From contig NZ_BOMM01000074.1 of NCBI RefSeq assembly GCF_016862195.1, forward strand, positions 1-64,000: a DNA stretch of 64,000 nucleotides. Reading direction: 5' to 3'. The notes under the pieces are model-generated. The model had not been told where the DNA came from and made no database searches. It saw only the letters and a list, made by a program, of their open reading frames with translations. The position numbers and the translations under genes were made by a program. Below, piece after piece: positions 17,972-27,697 of the stretch (positions are counted from its first letter, which is position 1; the number at the start of each line of letters is the position of its first letter). The DNA comes from Paractinoplanes ferrugineus (GTDB lineage Bacteria; Actinomycetota; Actinomycetes; Mycobacteriales; Micromonosporaceae).

Positions 17972-20900
17972 ATGAGAGTTCGACCGCTCCTGCACACCCT
18001 GCTGGCCGCGACCCTGATCGCGGCCGGCCTCGCCCCCGGCACCGCCGCCCACGCCGCCGGCGGGGCCAACCTCGCCCAGGGCCGGCCGGCCACCGCCTCC
18101 GGCACCGCCGACGTCTACGGCGCCGGCCACGTCACCGACGGCAACGCCAACACCTACTGGGAGAGCCCGAGCAACGCCTTCCCGCAGTGGGTGCAGGTCG
18201 ACCTGGGCGCCGCCGTCGCCGTCGACCAGGCGAAACTGAAACTGCCGCCGGCCACCGCCTGGGCCGCCCGCACCCAGACGCTCACCCTGCAGGGCAGCAC
18301 CAACGGCTCGACCTGGAGCACGCTGTCCGGCTCCGCGGGCCGCCGCTTCGACCCGGCCACCGGCAACACCGTCACGATCGACTTCACCGCCGCCACCATC
18401 CGCTATGTCCGCGTCACCGTCACCGGCAACACCGGCTGGCCCGCCGGCCAGCTGTCCGAACTGGAGATCTACGGGGTGGCCGGGCAGAACCCGGACCCCG
18501 ATCCCGATCCCGAGCCGCCCACCGGCACCAACCTCGCGGCCGGCAGGACGATGGAGGCCTCGTCCTCGACGTTCACCTTCGTCGCGCCCAACGCCAACGA
18601 CAACAACACCGGCACCTACTGGGAGTCCAGCGGCTTCCCGGCGACGCTCACCGCCAAGCTCGGCGCCGACGCCGACCTCACCGGCGTCGTCGTCAAGCTC
18701 AACCCGGACCAGGCGTGGGGCACCCGCACCCAGAGCATCCAGGTGCTCGGCCGCGCCCAGGGGGCGACCGCGTTCACGACCCTGAAGGCCCGCGCCGACT
18801 ACGTCTTCAACCCGTCGGCCAACCAGAACACCGTCACCGTCCCGGTCACCGGCCGGGCCGCCGACGTGCAGCTGCAGATCTTCGGTAACACCGGGGCGCC
18901 GGGCGCACAGGTCGCCGAGATCCAGGTGGTCGGCTCGTGGGCACCCGGCCCCGACCTCGTCGTCACCGGCCTGACCTGGGCGCCGGCCGCGCCGGACGAG
19001 GCCACCGCGATCACCGTCTCGGCCACGGTGCGCAACGCGGGCACCACCGCGTCGGCGGCGACCACCATCGACGTACGCGTCGGGGGCGTCACCGCCGGAA
19101 GCGCCGCCGTCGGCGCCCTCGCCCCCGGAGCCGGCACCACCGTGACCGTCAACGCCGGCCGGCTCGCCCAGGGCAGCTACCCGGTGTCCGCCGCGGTGGA
19201 CCCGGGCCACACGGTGGCCGAGCAGAACAACGACAACAACACCCTGACCGCGTCGTCCCCGCTCGTCGTCGGCCAGGCCCCGGGCCCCGACCTGCAGGTG
19301 CTCAGCGTGACCTCGACACCGGCCAACCCGGCGGCCGGTGCCGCCGTCACCTTCTCGGTGGCGGTCGACAACCGGGGCACGAGCGCCGCGGCGGCCAGCG
19401 TCACCCGAGTGGTCGCGGGCAGCACCACGCTCACCGCGAACACCGGCTCCGTCGCGGCCGGCGCGACCGTCCACGTCAGCCTCGGCACGTGGACCGCCAC
19501 CAGCGGCGGAGCCACGATCACCGCCACCGCTGACGCGACCGGCGTGGTGACCGAGACCAACGAGACCAACAATTCCCGTACGCAATCAATTGTCGTCGGT
19601 CGCGGAGCGGCCGTTCCCTACGTGTCCTACGAGGCCGAAGCCGGCCGGTACACCGGCACGCTGGTCGCGGCGGACCCGCTGCGGACCTTCGGGCACACCG
19701 ACTTCGGCACCGAATCGTCCGGCCGTAAATCGGTGCGGCTGACCAGCACCGGCCAGTTCGTCGAGTTCACCTCGGTCAACCAGGCGAACTCCATAGTGGT
19801 GCGCAACTCCATCCCCGACGCGCCCGGCGGCGGTGGCCAGAACGCGACGATCAGCCTCTACGCCGATGGCCAGTTCGTGCAGAAGCTGACCCTGTCCTCG
19901 CGCAACAGCTGGTTGTACGGCACGTCGGACGACACCGAGTCGCTGTCCAACACCCCGTCCACCGACGCCCGCCGGCTGTTCGACGAGTCGCACGCGCTGC
20001 TGGCGTCGTCCTACCCGGCCGGCACCCGCTTCAGGTTGCAGCGCGACGCCGGCGACACCGCGGCGTTCTACTACCTCGACCTGATCGACCTCGAGCAGGT
20101 GGCGCCGGCCCTGGCCCAACCGGCCGGCTGCGTCTCCATCACCAACTACGGGGCCGTCCCGAACGACGGGATCGACGACACGGCCGCCATCCAGCGGGCG
20201 GTCACCGACGACGAGAACGGTGTGATCAGCTGCGTCTGGATCCCGGAAGGGCAGTGGCGGCAGGAGCAGAAGATCCTGTCCCCGGACCCGGCCCGCGGCC
20301 AGTACAACCAGAGAGGCATCCGCAACGTCGTGATCCGCGGCGCCGGCATGTGGCGCGCGCAGCTCTACACGAACACCGAACCGCAGAACGTGGTCGGCAA
20401 CATCAACCACCCGCACGAGGGCAACGTCGGCTTCGACATCGACGACCACACCCAGATCTCCGACCTGGCCATCTTCGGAATGACGACCAACCGGGCCAAC
20501 CGCGGCCACGGCATCAACGGCCGGCTCGGCAAGAACACGAAGATCAGCAACGTCTGGATCGAGCACGTCAACGTCGGTGCCTGGGTGGGCCGCGACTACT
20601 CCGACACCCCGGCCTACTGGAACCCTGGGGACGGCCTCGAGTTCACCGGCATGCGCATCCGGGACACGTACGCGGACGGCATCAACTTCAGCAACGGCAC
20701 CCGGAACTCCAAGGTGTTCGACTCGTCCTTCCGCACCACCGGCGACGACTCCCTGGCCGTCTGGGCCAACCCGCGGGTCAAGGACACCTCGGTCGACATC
20801 GCCTCGAACAACCATTTCGTCAACAACACGGTCCAGCTCCCGTGGCGGGCGAACGGCATCGCGATCTACGGCGGCTTCAGCAACTCGATCGAGAACAACC

Positions 20901-21331
20901 TGGTGTACGACACGATGAACTACCCGGGCATCATGCTGGCGACCGACCACGACCCGTTGCCGTTCACCGGCACGACGCTGATCGCCAACAACGGCCTCTA
21001 CCGGGCCGGCGGCGTGTTCTGGAACGAGGACCAGGAGTTCGGTGCCATCACACTCTTCCCGTCCTCCAAGGACATCGTCGGCGTCACCATCCGCGACACC
21101 GAGATCGTCGACTCCACCTACGACGGCATCCAGTTCAAGACCGGCGGCGGCAACATGCCGAACGTGGCCGTCACCAACGTCAGAATCGACAGGTCGACGA
21201 ACGGCGCCGGCATCCTCGCCATGAGCGGCGCCCGTGGCAACGCCACCCTGTCCAACGTGACGATCACCAACTCGGCCGACGGCAACGTCGTCATCCAGCC
21301 GGGCTCCCAGTTCGTCATCAGCGGCAGCTGA
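17972..21331 (+). CDS. Multidomain secreted alpha-1,3-glucanase (GH87-like) with discoidin and CARDB domains
   Basis: 1119 residues. In order: signal peptide (to AHAAG); two F5/8 type C (discoidin/CBM32-like) domains (about 30-165 and 185-320, each with an NxxDxNxxTYWES motif); two CARDB domains (about 325-430 and 435-540); a CBM35/CBM6-like beta-sandwich starting YEAEAGRYTG (about 550-710); and a right-handed beta-helix starting CVSITNYGAVPNDG to the end. ADGINFSNG and TGDDSLAVWA supply the three Asp expected for GH87 mycodextranases. It probably degrades fungal alpha-1,3-glucan. RBS GAGGG supports ATG 17972 over the earlier ATG 17870. Confidence 0.82.
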   Translation: MRVRPLLHTLLAATLIAAGLAPGTAAHAAGGANLAQGRPATASGTADVYGAGHVTDGNANTYWESPSNAFPQWVQVDLGAAVAVDQAKLKLPPATAWAARTQTLTLQGSTNGSTWSTLSGSAGRRFDPATGNTVTIDFTAATIRYVRVTVTGNTGWPAGQLSELEIYGVAGQNPDPDPDPEPPTGTNLAAGRTMEASSSTFTFVAPNANDNNTGTYWESSGFPATLTAKLGADADLTGVVVKLNPDQAWGTRTQSIQVLGRAQGATAFTTLKARADYVFNPSANQNTVTVPVTGRAADVQLQIFGNTGAPGAQVAEIQVVGSWAPGPDLVVTGLTWAPAAPDEATAITVSATVRNAGTTASAATTIDVRVGGVTAGSAAVGALAPGAGTTVTVNAGRLAQGSYPVSAAVDPGHTVAEQNNDNNTLTASSPLVVGQAPGPDLQVLSVTSTPANPAAGAAVTFSVAVDNRGTSAAAASVTRVVAGSTTLTANTGSVAAGATVHVSLGTWTATSGGATITATADATGVVTETNETNNSRTQSIVVGRGAAVPYVSYEAEAGRYTGTLVAADPLRTFGHTDFGTESSGRKSVRLTSTGQFVEFTSVNQANSIVVRNSIPDAPGGGGQNATISLYADGQFVQKLTLSSRNSWLYGTSDDTESLSNTPSTDARRLFDESHALLASSYPAGTRFRLQRDAGDTAAFYYLDLIDLEQVAPALAQPAGCVSITNYGAVPNDGIDDTAAIQRAVTDDENGVISCVWIPEGQWRQEQKILSPDPARGQYNQRGIRNVVIRGAGMWRAQLYTNTEPQNVVGNINHPHEGNVGFDIDDHTQISDLAIFGMTTNRANRGHGINGRLGKNTKISNVWIEHVNVGAWVGRDYSDTPAYWNPGDGLEFTGMRIRDTYADGINFSNGTRNSKVFDSSFRTTGDDSLAVWANPRVKDTSVDIASNNHFVNNTVQLPWRANGIAIYGGFSNSIENNLVYDTMNYPGIMLATDHDPLPFTGTTLIANNGLYRAGGVFWNEDQEFGAITLFPSSKDIVGVTIRDTEIVDSTYDGIQFKTGGGNMPNVAVTNVRIDRSTNGAGILAMSGARGNATLSNVTITNSADGNVVIQPGSQFVISGS

Positions 21332-22049
21332 CATCTGGTGCCCCGGACTCTTCCCGGATTCCGGGGCGCCATTCCCGTCCCCGCTTTCAATCGGCATGAT
21401 TCAACCTGGGGGCGCATCTTCGGGTGCGCCACAATTCCGGGATGCGGCAGCTCGAGCTGTCACCCGAGCCGAGCTCGCAGCCATGCGCGACCCACCCGAG
21501 CGCACAACTATTCCCTTGATCGCCCCAATTCCGCCGCGACCAGGCCCGCCACCGCCGGGGCCTCGCCGTGCGGGACGCCCGCAACCGGTGGCCCGCGTTG
21601 CGCCCTGGCCTGAGCCGCGGGTTGCGGCTCGCCAGTGCAGCTCGCGTCCGCACCCGCTCGAGGCCTGGCGGACTCCACACCACCCCGGCGCCAGCCGCAG
21701 CCGCAGCCGCAGCCGCAGCCGTACAGTTTTGCGCCCGATGAAGGGCGGGTGCAACGGCATCTGCGGAATGCGTCGACCTGACGTGTGCGGCTGGGCGGGA
21801 AAAGATGTCGAGCGGCTGGAGATATCGCGTATCGGAAATGGGCGGCGCATCGGCAGATCGGCATTATCGGCGGCGTAAGCGTGAGCCTATTATCGGGTAA
21901 TTCTCGGCCGGTGATTCGTCGGGCATGCCGCGGGAGCGACCGCAAGGGGAGCGCGAGGGGTCGGGTCGGGGGGCGAACACTTTTCGCGCAGCGGCGAAGT
22001 ACGGGTGTGATGCACCTTGGGAAGCGACATCGACGGGTCCGGTGGTGAG
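21332..22049. other. Non-coding stretch between GH87-like gene and sigma-factor gene
   Basis: About 720 bases without a convincing gene. Open frames here lack ribosome sites and have erratic composition. The stretch contains a hexanucleotide microsatellite at 21692-21721, and an AT-richer zone at 21820-21900 (ATATCGCGTATCGG, CTATTATCGGG) that may hold the sigma-factor promoter. I see no RNA gene. Confidence 0.5.
21692..21721. repeat. (CAGCCG)5 hexanucleotide microsatellite
   Basis: Five perfect tandem copies of CAGCCG lie in the intergenic region. They are in no credible reading frame and are most simply explained by slippage. Confidence 0.85.
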
Positions 22050-22352
22050 ATGGTGGCGCAGCTGGGACACACCTACCTGGACACGGACGCTCACCTGATC
22101 GAGCGGGCGCCGGCGGCGCCGGAGCTGTTCACGGCGATTTTCGACAGGCACTACCGGGACATCTTCTCCTACGTGGCCCGCCTGCCGGAACCGGTGCGGG
22201 CGGTGCTGCTCCTGGTCGCGTGGGCCGGGCTCAATCAGCAGGAAGCCGCGGTGGCGCTGGGCATCCCCGCCGGCACGGCCCGGTCGCGGCTGCACCGGGC
22301 GCGACAAGAGATGCGGCAGGCGCTGGGCGCCGATATCGAGATGGGTGAGTGA
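22050..22352 (+). CDS. ECF sigma factor with large internal deletion (sigma-4 domain retained)
   Basis: 100 residues from ATG 22050. The N-terminus PELFTAIFDRHYRDIFSYVAR is the first helix of sigma region 2. It joins directly to LPEPVRAVLLLVAWAGLNQQ and GIPAGTARSRLHRARQEM, a complete region 4 (-35-binding HTH). The rest of region 2 and the linker, normally about 80-100 residues, are missing, yet the frame is kept. The stop overlaps the next start (TGATG). It may be a decaying gene or a region-4-only modulator; it cannot open a promoter by itself. Confidence 0.75.
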   Translation: MVAQLGHTYLDTDAHLIERAPAAPELFTAIFDRHYRDIFSYVARLPEPVRAVLLLVAWAGLNQQEAAVALGIPAGTARSRLHRARQEMRQALGADIEMGE

Positions 22353-23335
22353 TGGACGAGATCAGTGTTCTGCGGGAGACCTTCGAACCCGGCGCCGCAC
22401 CGTCGGCGGAGGCGGAGCAGCGGGCCCGGCTGGCGCTGCGCAACCGGATGGCCGCGCCCGCCCCGGCCCGGCGCCGGGTCTCGTGGCGGCTGAGCATTCC
22501 GGTCGCGGTGACGGCCGCCGCCGCGGTGACGGCCATCGCGATCGGCACCGCCGGTGGGCCGGCTCGGGTCGGGTCGCCGGGGCCGGCGCAGTCGGCCGGG
22601 CCGGTGCCGGCGCCGCCCTATCTGAAGCCGGTGAGTGCCGCCCAGGTCCTGGAGAACGCGGCCTGGACGGCCGAGCAGGAGACCTGGGTGGATCCGCGCC
22701 CGACCCAGTTCATGTATGTCGAGACGCTGGAGATGCTCAACCCGCCGGAGATCCAGCGGAAGAAGCCGAACGGCGCGATGATCCCGGGCAAGGCGCAATA
22801 CCGGAAGATCCAGCAGTGGGAACGCATCGACGGGCAGGTGCGGGGGGAGATCCGCGACGGCCGGCTTCAGGTACGTACGCAGGGGCAGAACAAGTCCTAC
22901 TGGGCGTTCGTACCGTGGTCGCAGATCGTCGAACTGACCTCACCGGAGAAGGTGGCCTACTACCTCGAGCATCCCGAGGGCGGCGTGCTGGCGATGCCGG
23001 AGGCGCTGGCCGGTCAATATGTGCTGCCCCCGGACGTCAAGGCGGCCCTCTTCCGGTACCTCGCCGAGCGGCCGGGCATGCGGGTCAACCCGGACGCGGT
23101 GAACCTCGACGGCCGGGCGGCGATCGGGCTGGGCCGGACCGTGGAGGGCTATTTGTCCGAGGAACTGCTGTTCGACAAACAGACGTACACGCTGATCGGG
23201 GATCGTCTGGTGGCGGTGGCCGACCACGTGAGCCGGAGTGACGACGGAACCTCGTACACGACGAGGGGTGATCTTTTCCGGCAGGTGATCTATCAAGACA
23301 TGATGATCGTCGACAAGCCCGGCGAGACGAACTGA
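22352..23335 (+). CDS. CU044_5270-family protein, probable sigma-factor partner
   Basis: 327 residues with one membrane helix near 48-68 (LSIPVAVTAAAAVTAIAIGTAG), a short cytoplasmic N-terminus and a large extracellular domain. Family members follow ECF sigma genes in actinomycetes, and the start here overlaps the sigma stop by one base, so translation is coupled. The mature domain has LYLSEEL-like and LIGDRLVAVADHV strands typical of the family. An anti-sigma or envelope-sensing role is inferred from context only. Confidence 0.8.
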   Translation: MDEISVLRETFEPGAAPSAEAEQRARLALRNRMAAPAPARRRVSWRLSIPVAVTAAAAVTAIAIGTAGGPARVGSPGPAQSAGPVPAPPYLKPVSAAQVLENAAWTAEQETWVDPRPTQFMYVETLEMLNPPEIQRKKPNGAMIPGKAQYRKIQQWERIDGQVRGEIRDGRLQVRTQGQNKSYWAFVPWSQIVELTSPEKVAYYLEHPEGGVLAMPEALAGQYVLPPDVKAALFRYLAERPGMRVNPDAVNLDGRAAIGLGRTVEGYLSEELLFDKQTYTLIGDRLVAVADHVSRSDDGTSYTTRGDLFRQVIYQDMMIVDKPGETN

Positions 23336-23345
23336 ACATCGACGC

Positions 23346-24638
23346 ATGCTTGGGGCCCCGGTGGGCACCAAGCAAGCCGTGCAAACGTCGGACATGATTT
23401 TCGCGGTCGTCGGGCTCGGCGCCCTGCTCGCCGGTATCCTCCCGCGGGTGCTGGAGAAGCGGCCGCTCTCCATGCCGATCGTCTTCGTCGGCCTCGGGAT
23501 GCTGGTCTTCGGGCTGCCGCTGGGACTGCCCGAGGCCAACCCGCTGGACCACCCCAAGCTCACCGAGCACCTGACCGAGGTTGGCGTGATCGTCGCGCTG
23601 ATGGGTGCGGGGCTGAAGATCGACCGGCCCTGGGGCCGGCGGGCGTGGAAGTCCACCGGGCGTCTGCTCGTGATCGCCATGCCGATCACGATCGCCGCGA
23701 TGGCGCTGCTCGGCTGGTGGTGGATCGGCTTCGTGCCGGCGACGGCGCTGCTGCTGGGCGCCGCGCTCGCCCCGACCGACCCGGTGCTCGCCGCCGACGT
23801 GCAGGTCGGCGAGCCGACCGACGAGGAGGACTCGGAGGACGAGGTGCGGTTCGCCCTGACCTCCGAGGCCGGGCTCAACGACGGCCTGGCGTTCCCGTTC
23901 GTGTACGCGGCCATCGCGATGGCCGGCAGCGCCGGGCTCGGCTGGGTCGGCGAATGGGCCTTGCGCGACGTCCTTCTCAAGGTCACCGTCGGCGTCGTCG
24001 GCGGCGTGCTCGTCGGCAAGCTGCTGGGCCGGCTGTTCTTCCGGGCCCGCAAGGAAGAGCTGCGCCTGGCCAAGCACTCCGAGGGCTTCCTCGCGCTGGC
24101 GGCGACCATGCTTGCGTACGGGGTGGTGGAGGTCGCCCACGGTTACGGCTTCCTGGCCGTGTTCGTGGCGGCCCGGACGATCCGGGCGGCCGAGAGTTCG
24201 CACGAGTACCACCAGGTGCTGCACAACTTCGCCGAGCAGACCGAGCGGCTGCTGACCGTACTGTTGCTGCTGTTGTTCGGGGGTGCCCTGGTCGGCGGCC
24301 TGCTGGCCCCGCTGACGTGGCCGGCGGTCCTGGCCGGGCTGGCACTCATCTTCGTCGTCCGGCCGCTGTCGGGTTTCCTGTCGTTGCGGGGCGCGCCGGG
24401 CCACCCGGCCGAGCACTGGGTGATCGCGACGTTCGGCATCCGGGGGATCGGGTCGTTCTACTACCTGTCCTACGCCCTGACCCTGGCCGACTTCCCCCGC
24501 GCCGACCTGGTCTGGGCCACCATCGGCTTCGTCGTGCTGGTGTCGGTGGTGCTGCACGGGGTGGCCGCCACCCCGGTGATGCGGCGGCTGGACCGGGCCA
24601 ACGAGCGCACCGGACGGCAGGAGGCGGTCGCGGCCTGA
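23346..24638 (+). CDS. CPA1-family cation/proton antiporter
   Basis: 430 residues, about 12 hydrophobic helices. Diagnostic features are GAALAPTDPVLAADVQ (the conserved Asp region of NhaP-type antiporters), SEAGLNDGLAFPFVY (ion-binding ND pair) and GIRGIGSFYYLSYAL. It exchanges Na+ or K+ for H+ at the cytoplasmic membrane, supporting pH and salt homeostasis. It lies 10 bases after the CU044_5270 gene and may be cotranscribed with it. Confidence 0.92.
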   Translation: MLGAPVGTKQAVQTSDMIFAVVGLGALLAGILPRVLEKRPLSMPIVFVGLGMLVFGLPLGLPEANPLDHPKLTEHLTEVGVIVALMGAGLKIDRPWGRRAWKSTGRLLVIAMPITIAAMALLGWWWIGFVPATALLLGAALAPTDPVLAADVQVGEPTDEEDSEDEVRFALTSEAGLNDGLAFPFVYAAIAMAGSAGLGWVGEWALRDVLLKVTVGVVGGVLVGKLLGRLFFRARKEELRLAKHSEGFLALAATMLAYGVVEVAHGYGFLAVFVAARTIRAAESSHEYHQVLHNFAEQTERLLTVLLLLLFGGALVGGLLAPLTWPAVLAGLALIFVVRPLSGFLSLRGAPGHPAEHWVIATFGIRGIGSFYYLSYALTLADFPRADLVWATIGFVVLVSVVLHGVAATPVMRRLDRANERTGRQEAVAA

Positions 24639-24715
24639 CCCGGCGGCAGGTGTGACTCTTGTCGATCGGGCAGGGCACCGCTCAGGCGTTGCTGAGGCCT
24701 GCCGATTTGTCTGGT

Positions 24716-26362
24716 ATGCGGGTGTGGTGGCGCCTGGTTCTGGTGCCGCTGCTGGTGTGGATGCTGCTGGTGACGGTGGGCACGGGCCTTCTGCTGTGGC
24801 AGCAGGGACACAGCCGGCAGGCGGTGGCGCAACGGTTCGACAGCGGGGTGCGTGCCCTGGGTGACTTCATGTCCAGCATCGCCGCCGACCAACTCCTGCG
24901 GGAGCGGATCCAGGCCGAGACGTGGCTGGCCGCACCGGAGGTCAGCGCCCACGATTTCCAGCTGGTCGTCGGCGGCTTCGGCTACCCGTCCGCGGTCCTG
25001 CTCGATTCCACCGGGCGGGTGCTGCGCAACTACCCCGCCGAACCGTCCCTGGTCGGCCGGGACCTGGCCGCTCGCTACGCGCACCTGCGGGCCGCGGTGG
25101 ACGGCCGCCCGACGGTCTCGGCGGTGGTTCCGAACGCCGCGCGCGGGCTGCCGGTGGTCGCGTTCGCGGTGCCGTTCACGACGTCGTCGGGGCGGCGGGT
25201 GCTCTCCGGGGCCATCCCGGTCCGGGCCAGCCCGCTCGCGCCCTACCTGGCCGGCGCACTGGCCCTGACCGACGCCCAGGTGCAGCTGACCGACACCCGC
25301 GGGGACATCGTCGCCGCCACCGAGACCTTCGGCAACGCCGAGCCCAGGCTGGCCGACGAGAACGGCCGGCTGGCCACCGCCCTGAACCGGCGGCCGGGCG
25401 GCCGGTACCGGGCCGACGGCACGTGGTGGCACTACTCGTCGGCGGACATCGCCGGGACGCCCTGGCGCGGTTCCGCCACCATCCGGGAGAGTGATCTGTA
25501 CGCGTCGCTGGTCGCCAACGAGATCGCCGGCCGGGCCGCCCTGGCCGGTGCCGCGCTCGTCGGGCTGGCCGTGGTGGCGGCGGTCGGCCGGACGCGGGTG
25601 GGCCGGCGCGCCCTCGAGGTCAGCGAACGTCAGCTCGCCCGTCGCGCCGGGGAACTCGAGGACGCGAACACCAATCTGGCCGACGTGATCGCGATGCTCA
25701 GCCATGACGTACGTCAGCCGCTTGCCAAGATCGTGGGGTTGGGCGGCCTTCTCCAGGAGGAGTGGGGCGCCATCCCCGAGCACACCCGGGTCAACTACGT
25801 GCAGCGGATGACCGTCGCCGGGCTGCGGGCGAACGACCTGGTGACCGACATCCTGATGCTGGCCCAGCTGGACGCGGGCGCGATGCTCGCCCGCCCGGTG
25901 CGCCTCGACGTCGCGCACGCCGTCCGCGAGGCGGTGGCCGCCCACCATGTCAGCGAGGGCACCCCGATCTCGGTGGCCGCCCCCGACGAGACCGCGGGCC
26001 TCGCCGACCCGGCCCAGCTCCAGCTGGTCCTGGGCAACCTGCTGTCGAACGCCGCCAAATACGGCCATCCGCCGATCGAGGTGACCGTGGTCGCTGCGGG
26101 GGAGCAGGTGTCGATCCGGGTCGCCGACCACGGCGAGGGCGTGCCGCCGGAGTTCGTGCCCCGCCTGTTCGACCGGTTCGCGCGGGCCGAGTCCGGCGTG
26201 GCGACCACCAAGGCGGGCACCGGCCTCGGCCTCTACCTGGTGCGGCAACTCGCGCAGGCGGGCGGCCTCGACGTCGCCTACGAACCGGGCGAGACCGGCG
26301 GCGCGGTCTTCGTCGTGACCGTGCCACGAACCCATGTCGGCGAGGAGATCGGTGTCTCCTGA
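24716..26362 (+). CDS. Membrane sensor histidine kinase with extracellular Cache-like domain
   Basis: 548 residues from ATG 24716 (a TTG at 24659 would add 19 residues; neither has a strong ribosome site). TM1 LVLVPLLVWMLLVTVGTGLLL, an extracellular sensor of about 240 residues with a Cache/PAS-like FGYPSAVLLDSTGRVLRNYP, TM2 AALAGAALVGLAVVAAVG, a short coiled coil, HisKA with SHDVRQPLAK (His near 332), and the HATPase with LLSNAAKYG, DHGEGVPPEF and GTGLGLYLVRQ. No response regulator gene is adjacent, so its partner is elsewhere; EAL and DUF1059 genes follow. Confidence 0.92.
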   Translation: MRVWWRLVLVPLLVWMLLVTVGTGLLLWQQGHSRQAVAQRFDSGVRALGDFMSSIAADQLLRERIQAETWLAAPEVSAHDFQLVVGGFGYPSAVLLDSTGRVLRNYPAEPSLVGRDLAARYAHLRAAVDGRPTVSAVVPNAARGLPVVAFAVPFTTSSGRRVLSGAIPVRASPLAPYLAGALALTDAQVQLTDTRGDIVAATETFGNAEPRLADENGRLATALNRRPGGRYRADGTWWHYSSADIAGTPWRGSATIRESDLYASLVANEIAGRAALAGAALVGLAVVAAVGRTRVGRRALEVSERQLARRAGELEDANTNLADVIAMLSHDVRQPLAKIVGLGGLLQEEWGAIPEHTRVNYVQRMTVAGLRANDLVTDILMLAQLDAGAMLARPVRLDVAHAVREAVAAHHVSEGTPISVAAPDETAGLADPAQLQLVLGNLLSNAAKYGHPPIEVTVVAAGEQVSIRVADHGEGVPPEFVPRLFDRFARAESGVATTKAGTGLGLYLVRQLAQAGGLDVAYEPGETGGAVFVVTVPRTHVGEEIGVS

Positions 26363-26420
26363 CCCGGGGAAGTGCCCGGCAACTTTCAGGTCGCCGGTCA
26401 CGGTGCCGATTCTGTCCGCC

Positions 26421-26594
26421 ATGAAGCTCTTTTCCTGCGGTGACGTCGTTCCCGGCTGTGACGCTCAGTTCGAGCACGACAGCGAGGACGGCATCCTCGC
26501 CGCCGTGGCCCAGCACGCGAGGGACGTCCACGGGCTGGCCGCCGTGTCCGCCGAACTGGTCGCCGCGGTGCGCTCGGCCATGGTCAGCCGCTGA
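26421..26594 (+). CDS. DUF1059 small protein
   Basis: 57 residues starting MKLFSCGDVVPGCDAQFEHD. The pattern of a Cys near residue 6, GCxxxF, then a helix AAVAQHARDVHG is characteristic of DUF1059 proteins. The function is unknown. It lies 2 bases before the EAL gene and is probably cotranscribed with it. Confidence 0.85.
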   Translation: MKLFSCGDVVPGCDAQFEHDSEDGILAAVAQHARDVHGLAAVSAELVAAVRSAMVSR

Positions 26595-26596
26595 GC

Positions 26597-27697
26597 ATGC
26601 GCGTCGGAACCGACCTCGACTGGCCGGCCATGCTCGCCGCCGCTCTCAGCGGTTCCGGCATGCGCGCGGTCTTCCAGCCGATCGTCGACCTCGCCCGCGG
26701 GGTCGTGGTCGGTTACGAGGCGCTCACCCGGTTCGACGGCCCGGTGCGCAACCCCGAGGTCTGGTTCGACGCCGCCCGCAAACACGGATGCGGCGCTGAA
26801 CTGCAGGCCATCGCCCTGCGCGCGGCCCTGCGGGAGCGTTCGTCGCTGCCCCGCAACTGCTTCCTGACCGTCAACGTCGGCCCCGAGGTGCTCACCCACC
26901 CGGCCATCCGCCGGATCTGGGCCGAGGAGGGTGACCTGCGCGGACTCGTGGTCGAGTTGACCGAGCACTACGCGGTCGACGACTACACCGCGCTGGAGCC
27001 CGACCTCAACCGGCTCCGCGCCGCCGGGGCCCTGATCGCCGTCGACGACGCCGGTTCCGGTTACGCCGGGCTGACCGCCCTGCTCGCGCTGCGCCCCGCC
27101 ATGATCAAGCTGGATCGGGCGCTGGTGCACGACGTCGACCGGGACGAGGCCAAGCGGGCCCTTGTCGAGATGGTCGGCACCTTCGCCGGCCGGATCGACG
27201 CCTGGCTGCTGGCCGAGGGCATCGAGCGCGCCGGCGAGCTCGAGGTGCTGGCGGCCCTGGAGGTGCCGCTGGCGCAGGGCTACCACCTGAGCCGTCCGGC
27301 CGACCCGTGGGCGCTGATCACCGACGAGGCCGAGCGCGTCCTGGCCGTCGGAGCCCAGGACCGCGGCGGGCGGGGCCTGCGCCCGCTGCTGGAGCACCCA
27401 CCGGTGGTCACCGACGCGGTGGCGGCCCGCGCCGCCTTCGCCGACCCGGCGGTCGACCTGGTCGTGCTCTGCGACGAGTACCGGCGCCCGATCGCGACCA
27501 TCGACGACCGTTCGACGTCGACCCCGATCGTCCTCCCGGACATCAAGGTCAACGTCGACACGTCACCGGGCGACGCCGCCGAACGAGCCATCACCCGCGC
27601 GGACTGGACCCGGCCACTGCTGTGCACCGACGACGCCGGCCGCTACCTCGGCGTGGTCCGCATGCCGCGGCTGATCCACGCCCTCCGCACCGGCTGA
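26597..27697 (+). CDS. EAL-domain cyclic-di-GMP phosphodiesterase
   Basis: 366 residues. EAL signature blocks are intact: VFQPIVDLARG, YEALTRF, LTVNVGPEVL (metal Asn), VELTEH (metal Glu), AVDDAGSGYAGL (paired Asp), KLDRALV, EGIE and QGYHLSRP. These suggest active hydrolysis of c-di-GMP to pGpG. Residues about 260-366 form a C-terminal domain with a CBS-like half (RPLLCTDDAGRYLGVVRM). Its last 135 bases overlap the convergent STAS gene. Confidence 0.92.
   Translation: MRVGTDLDWPAMLAAALSGSGMRAVFQPIVDLARGVVVGYEALTRFDGPVRNPEVWFDAARKHGCGAELQAIALRAALRERSSLPRNCFLTVNVGPEVLTHPAIRRIWAEEGDLRGLVVELTEHYAVDDYTALEPDLNRLRAAGALIAVDDAGSGYAGLTALLALRPAMIKLDRALVHDVDRDEAKRALVEMVGTFAGRIDAWLLAEGIERAGELEVLAALEVPLAQGYHLSRPADPWALITDEAERVLAVGAQDRGGRGLRPLLEHPPVVTDAVAARAAFADPAVDLVVLCDEYRRPIATIDDRSTSTPIVLPDIKVNVDTSPGDAAERAITRADWTRPLLCTDDAGRYLGVVRMPRLIHALRTG

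Noticed and set aside
17834..21397. Two long minus-strand frames opposite the GH87-like gene
   Set aside because: Gly/Arg/Val-rich shadows; the plus-strand frame has signal peptide, recognisable domains and catalytic residues.
21692..21721. Hexanucleotide repeats considered as a CRISPR-like array
   Set aside because: Units are contiguous without spacers, so this is a microsatellite.
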